DNA of 64,000 nt, taken from ZC4RG30 sp964417875 (GTDB lineage: Bacteria; Pseudomonadota; Gammaproteobacteria; Steroidobacterales; Steroidobacteraceae). The first letter of the stretch is position 1. Each line of letters starts with the position of its first letter. Made by a program: the position numbers and the translations under genes. The notes beneath the pieces were generated by a model that was given only the letters and a program-made list of their open reading frames with translations, did not search any database and was not told the origin of the DNA. The stretch spans positions 16,239-80,238 of the forward strand of contig CAYQJU010000004.1 in NCBI GenBank assembly GCA_964417875.1, in the 5' to 3' direction. Shown in pieces: positions 35,148-44,125 of the stretch.

Positions 35148-35284
35148 CGCGGTCAGGACGGTCGCGGCAACGGGGGCGTCGGCGGCATGCGCAAAGTCTA
35201 CCCTGCGGGCTGCAGGGCCGCCGTCCGCCGGTTGAGCCCACCTGCATCAAGGCCGGCCCACACCATCCGGGTTACCCTGCCGGC

Positions 35285-36724
35285 ATGCGTCTTGGTTTCG
35301 AACACAGCTATGCCGCCCTGCCCGACGCGTTCCACACGCCCGTGCAGGCCGCCGCCGCCAGCGAACCGCGCCTGCTGGCGTGGAATGCGCCGCTGGCCGA
35401 AGATCTGGGCCTGGATGCCGCCGCGCTGCAGCCGGTCGCCCACGAGGTCTTCTCCGGACAGCACCTGCCCGAGGATGCCAACCCCATTGCGATGGCCTAT
35501 GCCGGCCACCAGTTCGGCCACTTCGTGCCGGCGCTGGGCGACGGCCGCGCGCTGCTGCTGGGCGAACTGCGTGATCGCCATGGCGTGCTGCGTGATGTGC
35601 AGTTCAAGGGCTCCGGTCGCACGCCATGGTCACGCTCCGGCGACGGCCTTGCAGCCGTGGGACCGATGCTGCGCGAGTACCTGGCCAGCGAGGCCATGCA
35701 TGCGCTGCGCATCCCCACCACGCGCTCGCTGGCCGTGGTCGCCACCGGCAAGCGCGTGCTGCGCGAGATGCCGCAGCCCGGCGCCATCCTGACGCGCATC
35801 GCCGCCAGCCATCTGCGGGTGGGCACCTTCGAATATTTCGCCGCCCGCGGCCAGACTGACCTGGTGCGCACGCTGCTGGAGTACTGCATCGCCCGCCACG
35901 ATCCGGACCTGCGCGACGCCGGTGATGCGCAGCCACTGGAGTTCCTGCGCGCGGTGGCCGCACGCCAGGCCAGCCTGATCGCCGATTGGACCTGCGCCGG
36001 ATTCATCCACGGCGTGATGAACACCGACAACATGACCATCAGCGGCGAGACCATCGACTATGGTCCCTGCGCATTCATGGACCACTACCACCCGGCGACG
36101 GTGTTCAGCTCCATCGACCAGCGCGGCCGCTACAGCTTCGGCAACCAGTCCACCATTGCCCAATGGAACCTGGCGCGGCTGGCCGAATGCCTGTTGCCGC
36201 TGATGCCCGGCGAAGCAGACGCGGCCGTCACCGCCGCCACCGAGGTGGTGAATGCATTCCCCGCGCAGTTCGATGCCGCATTGCTGGCGCGCATGCGCCG
36301 CAAGCTGGGGCTCACCACCGCGCAGGAGGACGATGCGGCACTGCTCAGCGAGCTGCTGCAGGCCATGCAGCTGGCGCGCGCCGATTTCACGCTGACCTTC
36401 CGCCGTCTTGCCGATGTGATCGAGGGTGGCGAACTTGCTGGACTGGATGCCTGGCTGCAGCGCTGGCGCGGCCGCCTCGCCGCCGAGCCGCTGCCGTCCC
36501 AACAGCGCCGGCAGATGCTGCGCGCGGTGAATCCGGCCTACATCCCGCGCAACCATCGCGTCGAGGCTGCACTGTCGGCGGCGGCGGAACGCGACGACCT
36601 GCAGCCGTTCAACGAACTGCTGGCGCTGGTACAGCAGCCCTTCGACGATCACCCGGGGTTCGAGTCATACCAGCAGCCGCCCGCGGATCATGAGCGGGTG
36701 ATGGCGACGTTCTGCGGCACCTGA
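35285..36724 (+). CDS. selO: Protein adenylyltransferase SelO (YdiU)
   Basis: A 479-residue pseudokinase-fold enzyme, essentially the length of the E. coli protein. Family members transfer AMP from ATP to Ser, Thr or Tyr of other proteins and respond to redox stress. Visible signatures are AMAYAGHQFGHFVPALGDGR, QFKGSGRTPWSRSGDG (ATP-binding Lys), FIHGVMNTDNM and TIDYGPCAFMD (metal-binding Asp). MLREYLASEAMHALRIPTTR is also diagnostic. No signal peptide is present. It stands alone on this strand between unrelated genes. Confidence 0.93.
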   Translation: MRLGFEHSYAALPDAFHTPVQAAAASEPRLLAWNAPLAEDLGLDAAALQPVAHEVFSGQHLPEDANPIAMAYAGHQFGHFVPALGDGRALLLGELRDRHGVLRDVQFKGSGRTPWSRSGDGLAAVGPMLREYLASEAMHALRIPTTRSLAVVATGKRVLREMPQPGAILTRIAASHLRVGTFEYFAARGQTDLVRTLLEYCIARHDPDLRDAGDAQPLEFLRAVAARQASLIADWTCAGFIHGVMNTDNMTISGETIDYGPCAFMDHYHPATVFSSIDQRGRYSFGNQSTIAQWNLARLAECLLPLMPGEADAAVTAATEVVNAFPAQFDAALLARMRRKLGLTTAQEDDAALLSELLQAMQLARADFTLTFRRLADVIEGGELAGLDAWLQRWRGRLAAEPLPSQQRRQMLRAVNPAYIPRNHRVEAALSAAAERDDLQPFNELLALVQQPFDDHPGFESYQQPPADHERVMATFCGT

Positions 36725-36784
36725 CAGATCGCCCTGCCTCGCTGCGCTGGCACGTGCCCTCACTGGCTCGCCAACCCGGGGCCT

Positions 36785-37294
36785 TCACATGCGTTCGCCC
36801 GGCAGCGCCGCGGCCTGCTTCACCCAGTCGATGAACTGCTTTTCATCCAGCCCGTCCTGCGTCACATCGTAGTAACGGACCGCGGCATGCTTCGACGCAC
36901 CCGGCGGCTGCGGCGACAGCGAGGTGCCGCGGAAGAAGGTCACCTTCACGTAGCGCGTGAAGCAATGGAAGCTGAGGAACCAGGCGCCATCTTCCACGCC
37001 ATACAGCGGCGAGTTCCATTTGACGGCCTTGCAGACGCCAGGGACGGTGCGCACCACCAGCGCGTCGATGCGGCGCGCGACCTTCTGCTTCCAGCCGGGG
37101 ATGGCATCCAGGTAGGCCTTCACCGGCGCATTGCCGCTGCCTTTCGGGATCTGCGGGTTGTCGCCGGAAAGCAGCTTCGGCTTCGGGAACTTCGGCTTGC
37201 CTCCCGGCTTCGCCTTCGCTGTGGACCGGCCCGACTTCGCGGACTTCTTCGCCGCCTTGTTCGCGGCGCCTGACTTTCGCTTGCTGGCTGCCAT
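36785..37294 (-). CDS. DUF1801 domain protein with Lys-rich N-terminus
   Basis: A 169-residue protein. Residues 1-45 are a Lys/Ala/Pro-rich tail (KRKSGAANKAAKKSAKSGRS) reminiscent of DNA-binding histone-like tails. The remainder is a DUF1801/YdhG-like domain (YLDAIPGWKQKVARRIDALV, VCKAVKWNSPLYGVEDGAWF, RYVKVTFFRGTSLSPQPPG). Family function is not established. The basic tail suggests nucleic-acid association, which is inference. It is divergent from mog and convergent with selO. Confidence 0.82.
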   Translation of the reverse strand: MAASKRKSGAANKAAKKSAKSGRSTAKAKPGGKPKFPKPKLLSGDNPQIPKGSGNAPVKAYLDAIPGWKQKVARRIDALVVRTVPGVCKAVKWNSPLYGVEDGAWFLSFHCFTRYVKVTFFRGTSLSPQPPGASKHAAVRYYDVTQDGLDEKQFIDWVKQAAALPGERM

Positions 37295-37387
37295 CGATCC
37301 TCCTGATCACTGCACCTGTCCGGGCCGACTTTACTGCCGGCGCCCGCGCAACGCCCGCAAGGCCCGCGTCGCCGCTACAATCCACGC

Positions 37388-37921
37388 ATGTCCAGGCCCC
37401 TCATCGGCGTGCTGAACGTCTCCGACCGCGCCAGCGCCGGCGTCTATGCCGACGAACCCGGCCAGGCCTGCGTGGCGCTGCTGCGTGAATGGCTGCGCAC
37501 CGACTTCGATGTGGATTACCGCATCGTGCCCGACGACGTCGATCGCATCGCAGCGGAACTGGTGCGCCAGGCCGACGAGGCGGGCTGCTGCCTGATCGTC
37601 ACCACCGGCGGCACCGGACCTGCGCCGCGCGACGTCACGCCCGAGGCCACGCTGCGCGTGGTCGAACGCGAGATGCCGGGCTTCGGCGAGCTGATGCGCG
37701 CCACCTCATTGCAGTATGTGCCCACCGCCATCCTGTCGCGCCAGACCGCCGGCATCCGCGGCCGCACGCTGGTCGTGAACCTGCCCGGCCGGCCGAAGTC
37801 GATCCGGGAAAACCTGGAGGCGGTGTTCCCCGCCATCCCTTACTGCATCGACCTGATCGGTGGGCCGCGCCTCGAAACCAACGAGGCGGTGATGAAGGCA
37901 TTCCGGCCGAAAGGCGCCTGA
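37388..37921 (+). CDS. mog: Molybdopterin adenylyltransferase
   Basis: A 177-residue MogA-type protein that adenylates molybdopterin before molybdenum insertion. The MPT-binding motif TTGGTGPAPRDVTPEAT is near residues 78-94, and LVVNLPGRPKSIRENLEAVF and IDLIGGPRLETN are typical of the C-terminus. The start VLNVSDRASAGVYADEPG matches MogA. No other molybdenum cofactor gene is in the window. Confidence 0.93.
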   Translation: MSRPLIGVLNVSDRASAGVYADEPGQACVALLREWLRTDFDVDYRIVPDDVDRIAAELVRQADEAGCCLIVTTGGTGPAPRDVTPEATLRVVEREMPGFGELMRATSLQYVPTAILSRQTAGIRGRTLVVNLPGRPKSIRENLEAVFPAIPYCIDLIGGPRLETNEAVMKAFRPKGA

Positions 37922-37967
37922 TTTCCTGCGCCGCCGCGCGCGCACCACAACCTTTGCACACCCCGAA

Positions 37968-37983
37968 CGTGACGCCCGTCACG
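37968..37983. repeat. Perfect inverted repeat CGTGACG-CC-CGTCACG upstream of a microprotein gene
   Basis: A seven-base perfect inverted repeat with a two-base spacer in the 183-base gap after mog, 122 bases before the 33-residue peptide gene. The size and symmetry suit a dimeric regulator site. No regulator gene is adjacent, so the assignment is open. Confidence 0.45.
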
Positions 37984-37989
37984 CCTGCA

Positions 37990-38010
37990 CAATTGCTGCT
38001 CAATTGCTGC
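37990..38010. repeat. Tandem direct repeat CAATTGCTGC x2
   Basis: CAATTGCTGC occurs at 37990-37999 and 38001-38010, an 11-base period of about one helical turn. A nearby GAATTGCAG in inverted orientation adds to the AT-richer, repeat-bearing character of this gap. Confidence 0.5.
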
Positions 38011-38104
38011 AACTAAGGAATTGCAGTGACGGTCGGAACCAGCGCAGTCCAGTTCGATCTGATCAATTACTGAAAGACGAACTCAAGACCCCGAAGGAGC
38101 CGAC

Positions 38105-38206
38105 ATGATCGCCATTGCCCTGTCCACGTTGCTCGTCCACACCATTGCCACCGCGGCAGTGGCCATCGGTACGGCCGTGTCGGCGGTGTGGTCGCCGCGC
38201 CGCTAG
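38105..38206 (+). CDS. 33-residue hydrophobic membrane peptide
   Basis: A 33-codon frame with AAGGAG five bases before its ATG, an excellent ribosome site. The peptide (IAIALSTLLVHTIATAAVAI, then GTAVSAVWSPRR) is one membrane helix with a positively charged C-terminal end, so it should insert in the inner membrane. It is not recognised; its size and shape resemble type I toxin peptides and membrane-protein modulators, but no antitoxin RNA was identified. It is convergent with the DUF6607-like gene, with seven bases between stops. Confidence 0.55.
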   Translation: MIAIALSTLLVHTIATAAVAIGTAVSAVWSPRR

Positions 38207-38213
38207 GCCCCGG

Positions 38214-39329
38214 TCATGGCGCTGCCACGCCCTGCGCGGCCAGCGCCGACCGGATCCGCGGCTTTGCAGCCTCGAGCGTGAGATCACCGGCAGCAAACTG
38301 CTCGGCCAGTTCGAACAGGCTGGCGAACGCACCGGACTGGTCGCTGTTGGCTTCCACCTCGACCACCGCCTGCCGCGCCCAGATTTCATCCCACACCTCC
38401 AGCACTGCGTCCCAGAAGGCGCGCGTCGCCGCGTAATACTGGTCCGCCGCGGCGAAGTCCGCATCCACGATGCGCTCATAGCGCGCCACGCCATACTCCC
38501 GTCCCACATACGGCAGCGGTGCATCACCGACAGTCTGCTTGAGGTTGTTTTCCTCGTGCAGCCAGCCGCGTGGCAGCACGGTGTGCCGGTTGGTGCCAAG
38601 GAGCAGCTGGTAATCCTTGCGCACCGACCATTCGCGGCGCGGCAGCGGACGCGCGGTCTCGCCACCGATCCAGCTGGAGAAGCCGGCATTGTGCTGCCAG
38701 CGGCCCACGCTGCCATAGCGCGGCGATTCATCCACCTGGTACACCGTCTGCGACCACGCGCCGCGGCGCCCGGCGGCATCCACGGCGCGACGCTTCCAGC
38801 GCCGGCCATCCTCGTGCTCGATCACATGCTGCGGCTCGAACTGCCAGTCCTGCCGCCAGTGCCTGGTGACCATCGGCTCGCTGATGTGGCCGTCCTCACC
38901 CACCACGCGCATCTCGAGGATGTGCACCAGGCTCACATGGCCAGGCTCGTTGCGGTCCACATAGATTTTCTCGGTGCCCCAGGACTGGTAAGGCCGCGCG
39001 CGATCGCCATCGCCTGCGAAGTTCGCCACCTCGAGGAAGTCGAAGGTCACCCGGTAGGTGCCGGCCATCGCGAGGATGGCGCGGCGGTCGCGCTCCTGCG
39101 CGGTGAGATCCGGCGCCTGCAGCGCCTGCCACTGCGGCGAGGCTTCGGTGGCCAGCTGCACCGGTGCGCCGCGGGTGCTGCCGCCGCGCGGCACCGGCGC
39201 CTGCGGACCCAGCGGCCACGAGAAGGTGTAGCGCGAAGCGCGCGGTTCGGCAGCCGGCTGCGCCGCCAGCGCCAGACCGCCGGCCAGACCCGCCACCACC
39301 ATGCATGTACGCAGGAAGAGCTTGTCCAT
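38214..39329 (-). CDS. DUF6607-like exported protein
   Basis: A 371-residue protein with a signal peptide (DKLFLRTCMVVAGLAGGLAL to AAQPAA). The conserved body includes RRAILAMAGTYRVTFDFLEV, YQSWGTEKIYVDRNEP, HVSLVHILEMRV, WRQDWQFEPQHVIEHE and SPRYGSVGRWQH. I associate this pattern with DUF6607, whose function is not known to me; the identification is from memory and moderate. It has many Trp and Tyr residues, suggesting a beta-rich, possibly lipocalin-like ligand-binding fold. It diverges from fadE with 52 bases between starts. Confidence 0.6.
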   Translation of the reverse strand: MDKLFLRTCMVVAGLAGGLALAAQPAAEPRASRYTFSWPLGPQAPVPRGGSTRGAPVQLATEASPQWQALQAPDLTAQERDRRAILAMAGTYRVTFDFLEVANFAGDGDRARPYQSWGTEKIYVDRNEPGHVSLVHILEMRVVGEDGHISEPMVTRHWRQDWQFEPQHVIEHEDGRRWKRRAVDAAGRRGAWSQTVYQVDESPRYGSVGRWQHNAGFSSWIGGETARPLPRREWSVRKDYQLLLGTNRHTVLPRGWLHEENNLKQTVGDAPLPYVGREYGVARYERIVDADFAAADQYYAATRAFWDAVLEVWDEIWARQAVVEVEANSDQSGAFASLFELAEQFAAGDLTLEAAKPRIRSALAAQGVAAP

Positions 39330-39381
39330 GCACCCGACCTTACAACGCTTCAACCGCCATGGCAGCGGTTATAGTCATCGC

Positions 39382-41883
39382 ATGCTGCTCACCATCCTGC
39401 TGTTGCTCGCTGCCACGGCCGCCATCTTCGCCGTGGCGCAGGTCGGCGCGCTGATCACGCTGCTGCTGATCGCCGCCGTGCTGGTCCTGGCCTACTACCG
39501 GCTGCCGCTGTGGGCCTTCTCGGTGGCGGCCACCGCGCTGGTCGGCGCCTACTGCTTCTTCAGTGCCGCGCCGCTGTGGTGGAAGGCCTTCTTGGTGGCG
39601 ATGCTGGCGGTGCTGTGGCTGTTCAACTTCCGGCCGCTGCGCAAGGCGTGGTTCTCGCGGCCGTTCCTGAAGACCTACCTGCGCATGCTGCCCACCATGT
39701 CGGCCACCGAACGCGATGCGCTGGAAGCCGGTGGCGTGTGGTGGGATGGCGAGCTGTTCACCGGCAAGCTCGACTGGGACAAGCTGCTGCGCACCCCGCC
39801 CGCCCGCCTGACCGCCGAGGAGCAGGCCTTCCTCGACGGCCCGGTGGAAGAACTCTGCGCGCTGGTGGATGACTTCGATGTCACGCACCATCGCGCCGAC
39901 CTGTCGCCGCAGGCCTGGGAATACATCAGGCAGCACGGCTTCTGGGGCATGATCATTCCGAAGAAGTATGGCGGCCTCGAGTTCGGCCGCTATGCGCAGT
40001 CCTCGATCCTGATCAAGCTCTGCAGCCGCAGCATCGTGCTCGGCACCACCGTTGCGGTGCCAAATTCACTCGGACCCGGCGAACTGCTGGTGCATTACGG
40101 CACCGATGAGCAGAAGGATTACTACCTGCCACGCCTGGCGCGCGGCGAGGAAATTCCCTGCTTCGGCCTGACCAGCCCGGTGGCCGGCTCCGATGCCACC
40201 TCGATCACCGACACCGGCGTGGTGTGCCGCGGCACCTACCAGGGCCGCGAGGTCATCGGCATCCGCCTCAACTTCTCCAAGCGCTACATCACGCTGGCGC
40301 CGGTGGCCACGGTGATCGGCCTGGCCTTCCGGCTGTACGACCCTGAAAAGCTGATCGGCACGGTGGAGGACATCGGCATCACCTGTGCCCTGGTGCCGCG
40401 CGACACGCCGGGCATCCAGATCGGCCGGCGCCATTTCCCGCTCAACACGCCATTCCAGAACGGACCCATCCAGGGCGAGGACGTGTTCGTGCCGGTGGAC
40501 TTCATCATCGGCGGCATCGCGCAGGCCGGCCGCGGCTGGCGCATGCTGGTGGAACAGCTGTCGGTGGGCCGCTGCATCTCGCTGCCGGCCACGGCCACCG
40601 GCGGCGCGATGGCCGCATCGTGGAGCACCGGCGCCTATGCGCGCATCCGCAAGCAGTTCGGCCTGTCGGTGGGGCGCTTCGAGGGCGTCGAGCAGGTGAT
40701 CGCGCGCATCATCGGCAACACCTACATCATGGATGCGGCGCGCAGCGTCACCACCGGCGCCATCGATGCCGGCGAATCCCCCGCCGTGCCGGCCGCCATC
40801 CTGAAACTGCATGCCACCGAACTGGGCCGCGTGGTGGCCGGCGATGCCATGGACGTGCATGGCGGCAAGGGCGTCATGCTGGGGCCGCGCAACTACCTGG
40901 GCCGTGGCTGGCAGGCCTCGCCGATCGGCATCACCGTCGAGGGCGCCAACATCCTCACGCGCAACCTGATCATCTTCGGCCAGGGCGCGATCCGCTGCCA
41001 TCCCTTCGTGCTGCGCGAGATGCAGGCGGCGCGCAGTCCCGATGGCGCGCGCAGCGTCGATGAGTTCGATCGCGCGCTGTTCGCGCACATCGGCTTCACG
41101 ATCAGCAATGCGGTGCGTTCGCTGGTGATGGCGATCACGCTGGCGCGCTTCCACGCAGCGCCAGGCGAGGGCGCGATCCGCCGCTATTACCAGCACATCG
41201 AGCGCTTCTCGGCCTCGTTCGCGTTCGCCGCCGACGTGGCGATGCTGTCACTGGGCGGCTACCTGAAGAAGAAGGAAAGCCTGTCGGCGCGACTGGGCGA
41301 TGTGCTCTCGTTCCTTTATCTGGCCTCGATGGTGCTCAAGCACCACCACGACAATGGCTCGCCGCGCGAGGACCAGCCCATCGTCGAGTGGGCCTGCCGC
41401 GACCTGCTCTACCGCGCGCAGGAGCAGCTGCATGGCTTCCTGCGCAACTTCCCGAACCGCCCGCTGGCGTGGCTGATGCGCGTGCTGGTGTTCCCGCGCG
41501 GCCGCACCTACTTCGCGCCCAGCGACAGGCTCGGCGCGCAGCTGGCGCAGATCGCGATGGAGCCGGGCCCCTCGCGCGACCGGCTGTGCCGCCATGCCTT
41601 CCGCAGCGCCGTGGCCGGCAATCCGCTCGGCGAGCTGCAGCAGGCACTGCAGCTGTCGCTGCGCGCCGAGCCGCTGGAGCGCAGGCTGCGTGTCGAGGGC
41701 GTGAAATCCGGCCGCATCAAGGCGCTCGATGCGCGGGAGCAGATTGCCGAAGGTGAGCGCCTCGGCATCCTCACCGCCGATGAGGCGGCACTGCTGCTCG
41801 ACTATGATGCGAAGATCATGCACATCATCAACGTGGATGACTTCGACCCGGCCGAACTGCCCGCCGGGCAGTCACGCGACTGA
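39382..41883 (+). CDS. fadE: Acyl-CoA dehydrogenase FadE (long-chain)
   Basis: An 833-residue FadE, slightly longer than the E. coli protein of about 814, catalysing the first step of fatty-acid beta-oxidation with FAD. The N-terminus has several hydrophobic segments (LLTILLLLAATAAIFAVAQV, LITLLLIAAVLVLAYYRLPL, WKAFLVAMLAVLWLFNF), implying inner-membrane association. The catalytic core shows FWGMIIPKKYGGLEFG, CFGLTSPVAGSDATS and DAMDVHGGKGVMLGPRNYL, then GITVEGANILTRNLIIFGQG. The C-terminal FadE-specific domain ends at DDFDPAELPAG. Long in-frame extensions upstream are rejected; the chosen start has a weak ribosome site. Confidence 0.94.
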   Translation: MLLTILLLLAATAAIFAVAQVGALITLLLIAAVLVLAYYRLPLWAFSVAATALVGAYCFFSAAPLWWKAFLVAMLAVLWLFNFRPLRKAWFSRPFLKTYLRMLPTMSATERDALEAGGVWWDGELFTGKLDWDKLLRTPPARLTAEEQAFLDGPVEELCALVDDFDVTHHRADLSPQAWEYIRQHGFWGMIIPKKYGGLEFGRYAQSSILIKLCSRSIVLGTTVAVPNSLGPGELLVHYGTDEQKDYYLPRLARGEEIPCFGLTSPVAGSDATSITDTGVVCRGTYQGREVIGIRLNFSKRYITLAPVATVIGLAFRLYDPEKLIGTVEDIGITCALVPRDTPGIQIGRRHFPLNTPFQNGPIQGEDVFVPVDFIIGGIAQAGRGWRMLVEQLSVGRCISLPATATGGAMAASWSTGAYARIRKQFGLSVGRFEGVEQVIARIIGNTYIMDAARSVTTGAIDAGESPAVPAAILKLHATELGRVVAGDAMDVHGGKGVMLGPRNYLGRGWQASPIGITVEGANILTRNLIIFGQGAIRCHPFVLREMQAARSPDGARSVDEFDRALFAHIGFTISNAVRSLVMAITLARFHAAPGEGAIRRYYQHIERFSASFAFAADVAMLSLGGYLKKKESLSARLGDVLSFLYLASMVLKHHHDNGSPREDQPIVEWACRDLLYRAQEQLHGFLRNFPNRPLAWLMRVLVFPRGRTYFAPSDRLGAQLAQIAMEPGPSRDRLCRHAFRSAVAGNPLGELQQALQLSLRAEPLERRLRVEGVKSGRIKALDAREQIAEGERLGILTADEAALLLDYDAKIMHIINVDDFDPAELPAGQSRD

Positions 41884-41908
41884 CTACGGCAATGATGGGA
41901 GTATCAAC

Positions 41909-42409
41909 ATGAACATCCGGACGATGACGGCGGCCGCCGCGACGCTGGCGCTGCTGGCGGGTTGCTCGCGTGCACCCGATGCCGGGCCGCCTGCCACCGT
42001 TGACGCGGACCACGCCGGGCACAGCGCCGAAGCCCCGGCCACGGCATCGCTGCCGCGCACCCGGGCGCCGGCCGATGCGCGCGTGTTCATCGTCAGCCCG
42101 AAAGACGGCGAGACCGTCACCACGCCGGTGCGCGTGGTGTTCGGCGCCGAGAACATCGGCCTGCTGCCGGCCGGCGAGAAGAACGACATGGCCGGCCACC
42201 ATCATCTGCTGATCAACACCGACCTCGCCGATCCGGGCATTCCCATCCCGGCCGACGACCGGCACATCCATTACGGCAAGGCCGAGACCGAGGCCATGGT
42301 CGCGCTGCCGCCGGGCGCGCACACGCTGCAGCTGGTGATGGGCGATTACCTGCACATCCCGTTCGATCCGGTCATCGCCTCGCCGAAGATCACGATCAAC
42401 GTGAACTGA
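41909..42409 (+). CDS. DUF4399 lipoprotein
   Basis: A 166-residue lipoprotein; GGGAG lies seven bases before the ATG. TLALLAGCS is the lipobox with Cys about residue 18. The mature domain (ARVFIVSPKDGETVTTPVRV, GHHHLLINTDLADPG, HYGKAETEAMVALPPGAHTL) matches the DUF4399 family, a small beta-sandwich that is His-rich (GHHHLL) and may bind metal. Function is not established. It lies 25 bases after fadE and may be cotranscribed. Confidence 0.83.
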   Translation: MNIRTMTAAAATLALLAGCSRAPDAGPPATVDADHAGHSAEAPATASLPRTRAPADARVFIVSPKDGETVTTPVRVVFGAENIGLLPAGEKNDMAGHHHLLINTDLADPGIPIPADDRHIHYGKAETEAMVALPPGAHTLQLVMGDYLHIPFDPVIASPKITINVN

Positions 42410-42458
42410 TCCAACAGCTTCGATGCGCGGCGAGAGCCGTGCATCCCGGGGCCGCCGC

Positions 42459-44123
42459 ATGTACCTGTCTTTCTATGGGCTGGCCGAGAAACCATTCTCG
42501 ATCACGCCCGATCCACGCTATCTCTACCTTGGCGGCCACCACGCCGAGGCACTGGCGCACCTGCTTTATGGCGTGACCGAGGCCGGCGGTTTCATCCAGC
42601 TCACCGGCGAGGTGGGCACCGGCAAGACCACGATGATCCGCTCGCTGCTGGCACGCCGGCCGGAGAATGCCGAGATCGCGCTGGTGATCAATCCGGGCAT
42701 GGACGTGACCGACTTCCTGCTCACGGTCTGCGAGGAGCTGGGCATCCACCTGTCCGACGGAGCCGTCCGCAACACCAGGGACCACATCGACACCCTCAAC
42801 CGTCACCTGCTGCGCGCGCATGCGCAGGGCCGGCGCGTGGTGCTGATCATCGACGAGGCGCAGAACCTCTCGCGCGAGGTGCTCGAGCAGGTGCGGCTGC
42901 TGACCAATCTGGAGACCGAGACGCAGAAGCTGCTGCAGATCATCCTGATCGGGCAGCCGGAGCTGCGCGAGATGCTGGCGCGCAATGACCTGCGGCAGCT
43001 GGCCCAGCGCATCACCGGGCGCTATCACCTGGATCCGCTGTCGCGCCAGGAGACCGCCGCCTATGTGCGCCACCGGCTGCGCATCGCCGGCGCCACGCAG
43101 GAGATCTTCACGCGTGGCGCGCTGGCGGAACTGCATCGCGCCAGCGGCGGCATTCCGCGACTGGTGAACATCATCGGTGATCGCGCGCTGCTGGGCGGAT
43201 TCACCGAGGACAAGCACCGGCTCGGCGCCGCGCATGTGCGCCGCGCCGCCGGCGAGGTGTTCGGCCGGCGCATGCAGCCGGTGTGGCTGCCATGGACGGT
43301 GGCGCTGGCCGGTGCGGCAGCGATCAGCGTGGGCACGTGGCTGGCGTGGACGCGGCTGGATGCTGCCGGCACGCCGCAGGTGGCCGGGGCCGGCGCGGCT
43401 GCCGTTGTGGAGGTGCAGGGCGGCGCCGGGGGGGCGCCCGTCGCCGCGACGCAGCCGCAGCCCGCGGCATCCACTCCCGGGCCAGAACTCCGCCAGGTCC
43501 TGCAGGGCGCCGCATCGCCCGCCGGGCCCGAGGCTGCATGGTCGCAGCTGTTCGGCCTCTGGGATGTGCAGTACACACCGGGCACCGAGCCGCCCTGCGT
43601 GCAGGCGCTGCGCCACGGTCTTGAATGCCTGGAACTGCACGGCGACCTGGACGAGCTGCAGCGCTTCAACCGTCCGGCAATCCTCACATTGCACGATGAG
43701 GCCGGCGCGACGCATGCGGCCGTGCTCACCCAGTTGGTCGATGAAGCGCACGCGCGAGTGCAGATCGGCGAGGGATCCCATGACATCCCGCTGCACGATC
43801 TGGCGGCGCGCTGGGACGGCAGCTTCGTGCTGCTCTGGAAGCCGGCGCAGCTGGACACGCGCAACCTGTCGCTGGGCATGTGGGGCGAGACCGTGCGCAA
43901 CCTGCGCATGCGGCTGGACGCCTGGGCCGGCCGCGCCGGCGAACCCATCTTCGCGGTGGACGAACCGGATTATTTCGACGCGCAGCTGCAGCGTCGGGTG
44001 ATGGAGTTCCAGTCCCTGCACGGACTCAATGTCGATGGCATTGCCGGCGCCAGAACCCAGGCCGTGCTCGATGCGGTGGTGGCCGGACCCGGCACACCAC
44101 TGCTCACCGCGGCGATGCAGTAG
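42459..44123 (+). CDS. gspA: ExeA/GspA-like AAA ATPase with membrane helix and peptidoglycan-binding domain
   Basis: A 554-residue protein. The AAA domain (residues 1-265) has YLSFYGLAEKPFSITPDPRY, Walker A GEVGTGKTT, Walker B VVLIIDEAQNL and a sensor region ILIGQPELREML. A membrane helix follows (about 275-300), then a Pro/Ala-rich linker and a periplasmic part ending in a PG_binding_1 domain (LQRRVMEFQSLHGLNVDGIA). In type II secretion, ExeA with ExeB helps insert the secretin through peptidoglycan. The GspB-like gene begins three bases later. No other type II secretion gene is in the window, so the pair may be an orphan or serve a remote locus. Confidence 0.88.
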   Translation: MYLSFYGLAEKPFSITPDPRYLYLGGHHAEALAHLLYGVTEAGGFIQLTGEVGTGKTTMIRSLLARRPENAEIALVINPGMDVTDFLLTVCEELGIHLSDGAVRNTRDHIDTLNRHLLRAHAQGRRVVLIIDEAQNLSREVLEQVRLLTNLETETQKLLQIILIGQPELREMLARNDLRQLAQRITGRYHLDPLSRQETAAYVRHRLRIAGATQEIFTRGALAELHRASGGIPRLVNIIGDRALLGGFTEDKHRLGAAHVRRAAGEVFGRRMQPVWLPWTVALAGAAAISVGTWLAWTRLDAAGTPQVAGAGAAAVVEVQGGAGGAPVAATQPQPAASTPGPELRQVLQGAASPAGPEAAWSQLFGLWDVQYTPGTEPPCVQALRHGLECLELHGDLDELQRFNRPAILTLHDEAGATHAAVLTQLVDEAHARVQIGEGSHDIPLHDLAARWDGSFVLLWKPAQLDTRNLSLGMWGETVRNLRMRLDAWAGRAGEPIFAVDEPDYFDAQLQRRVMEFQSLHGLNVDGIAGARTQAVLDAVVAGPGTPLLTAAMQ

Positions 44124-44125
44124 CG

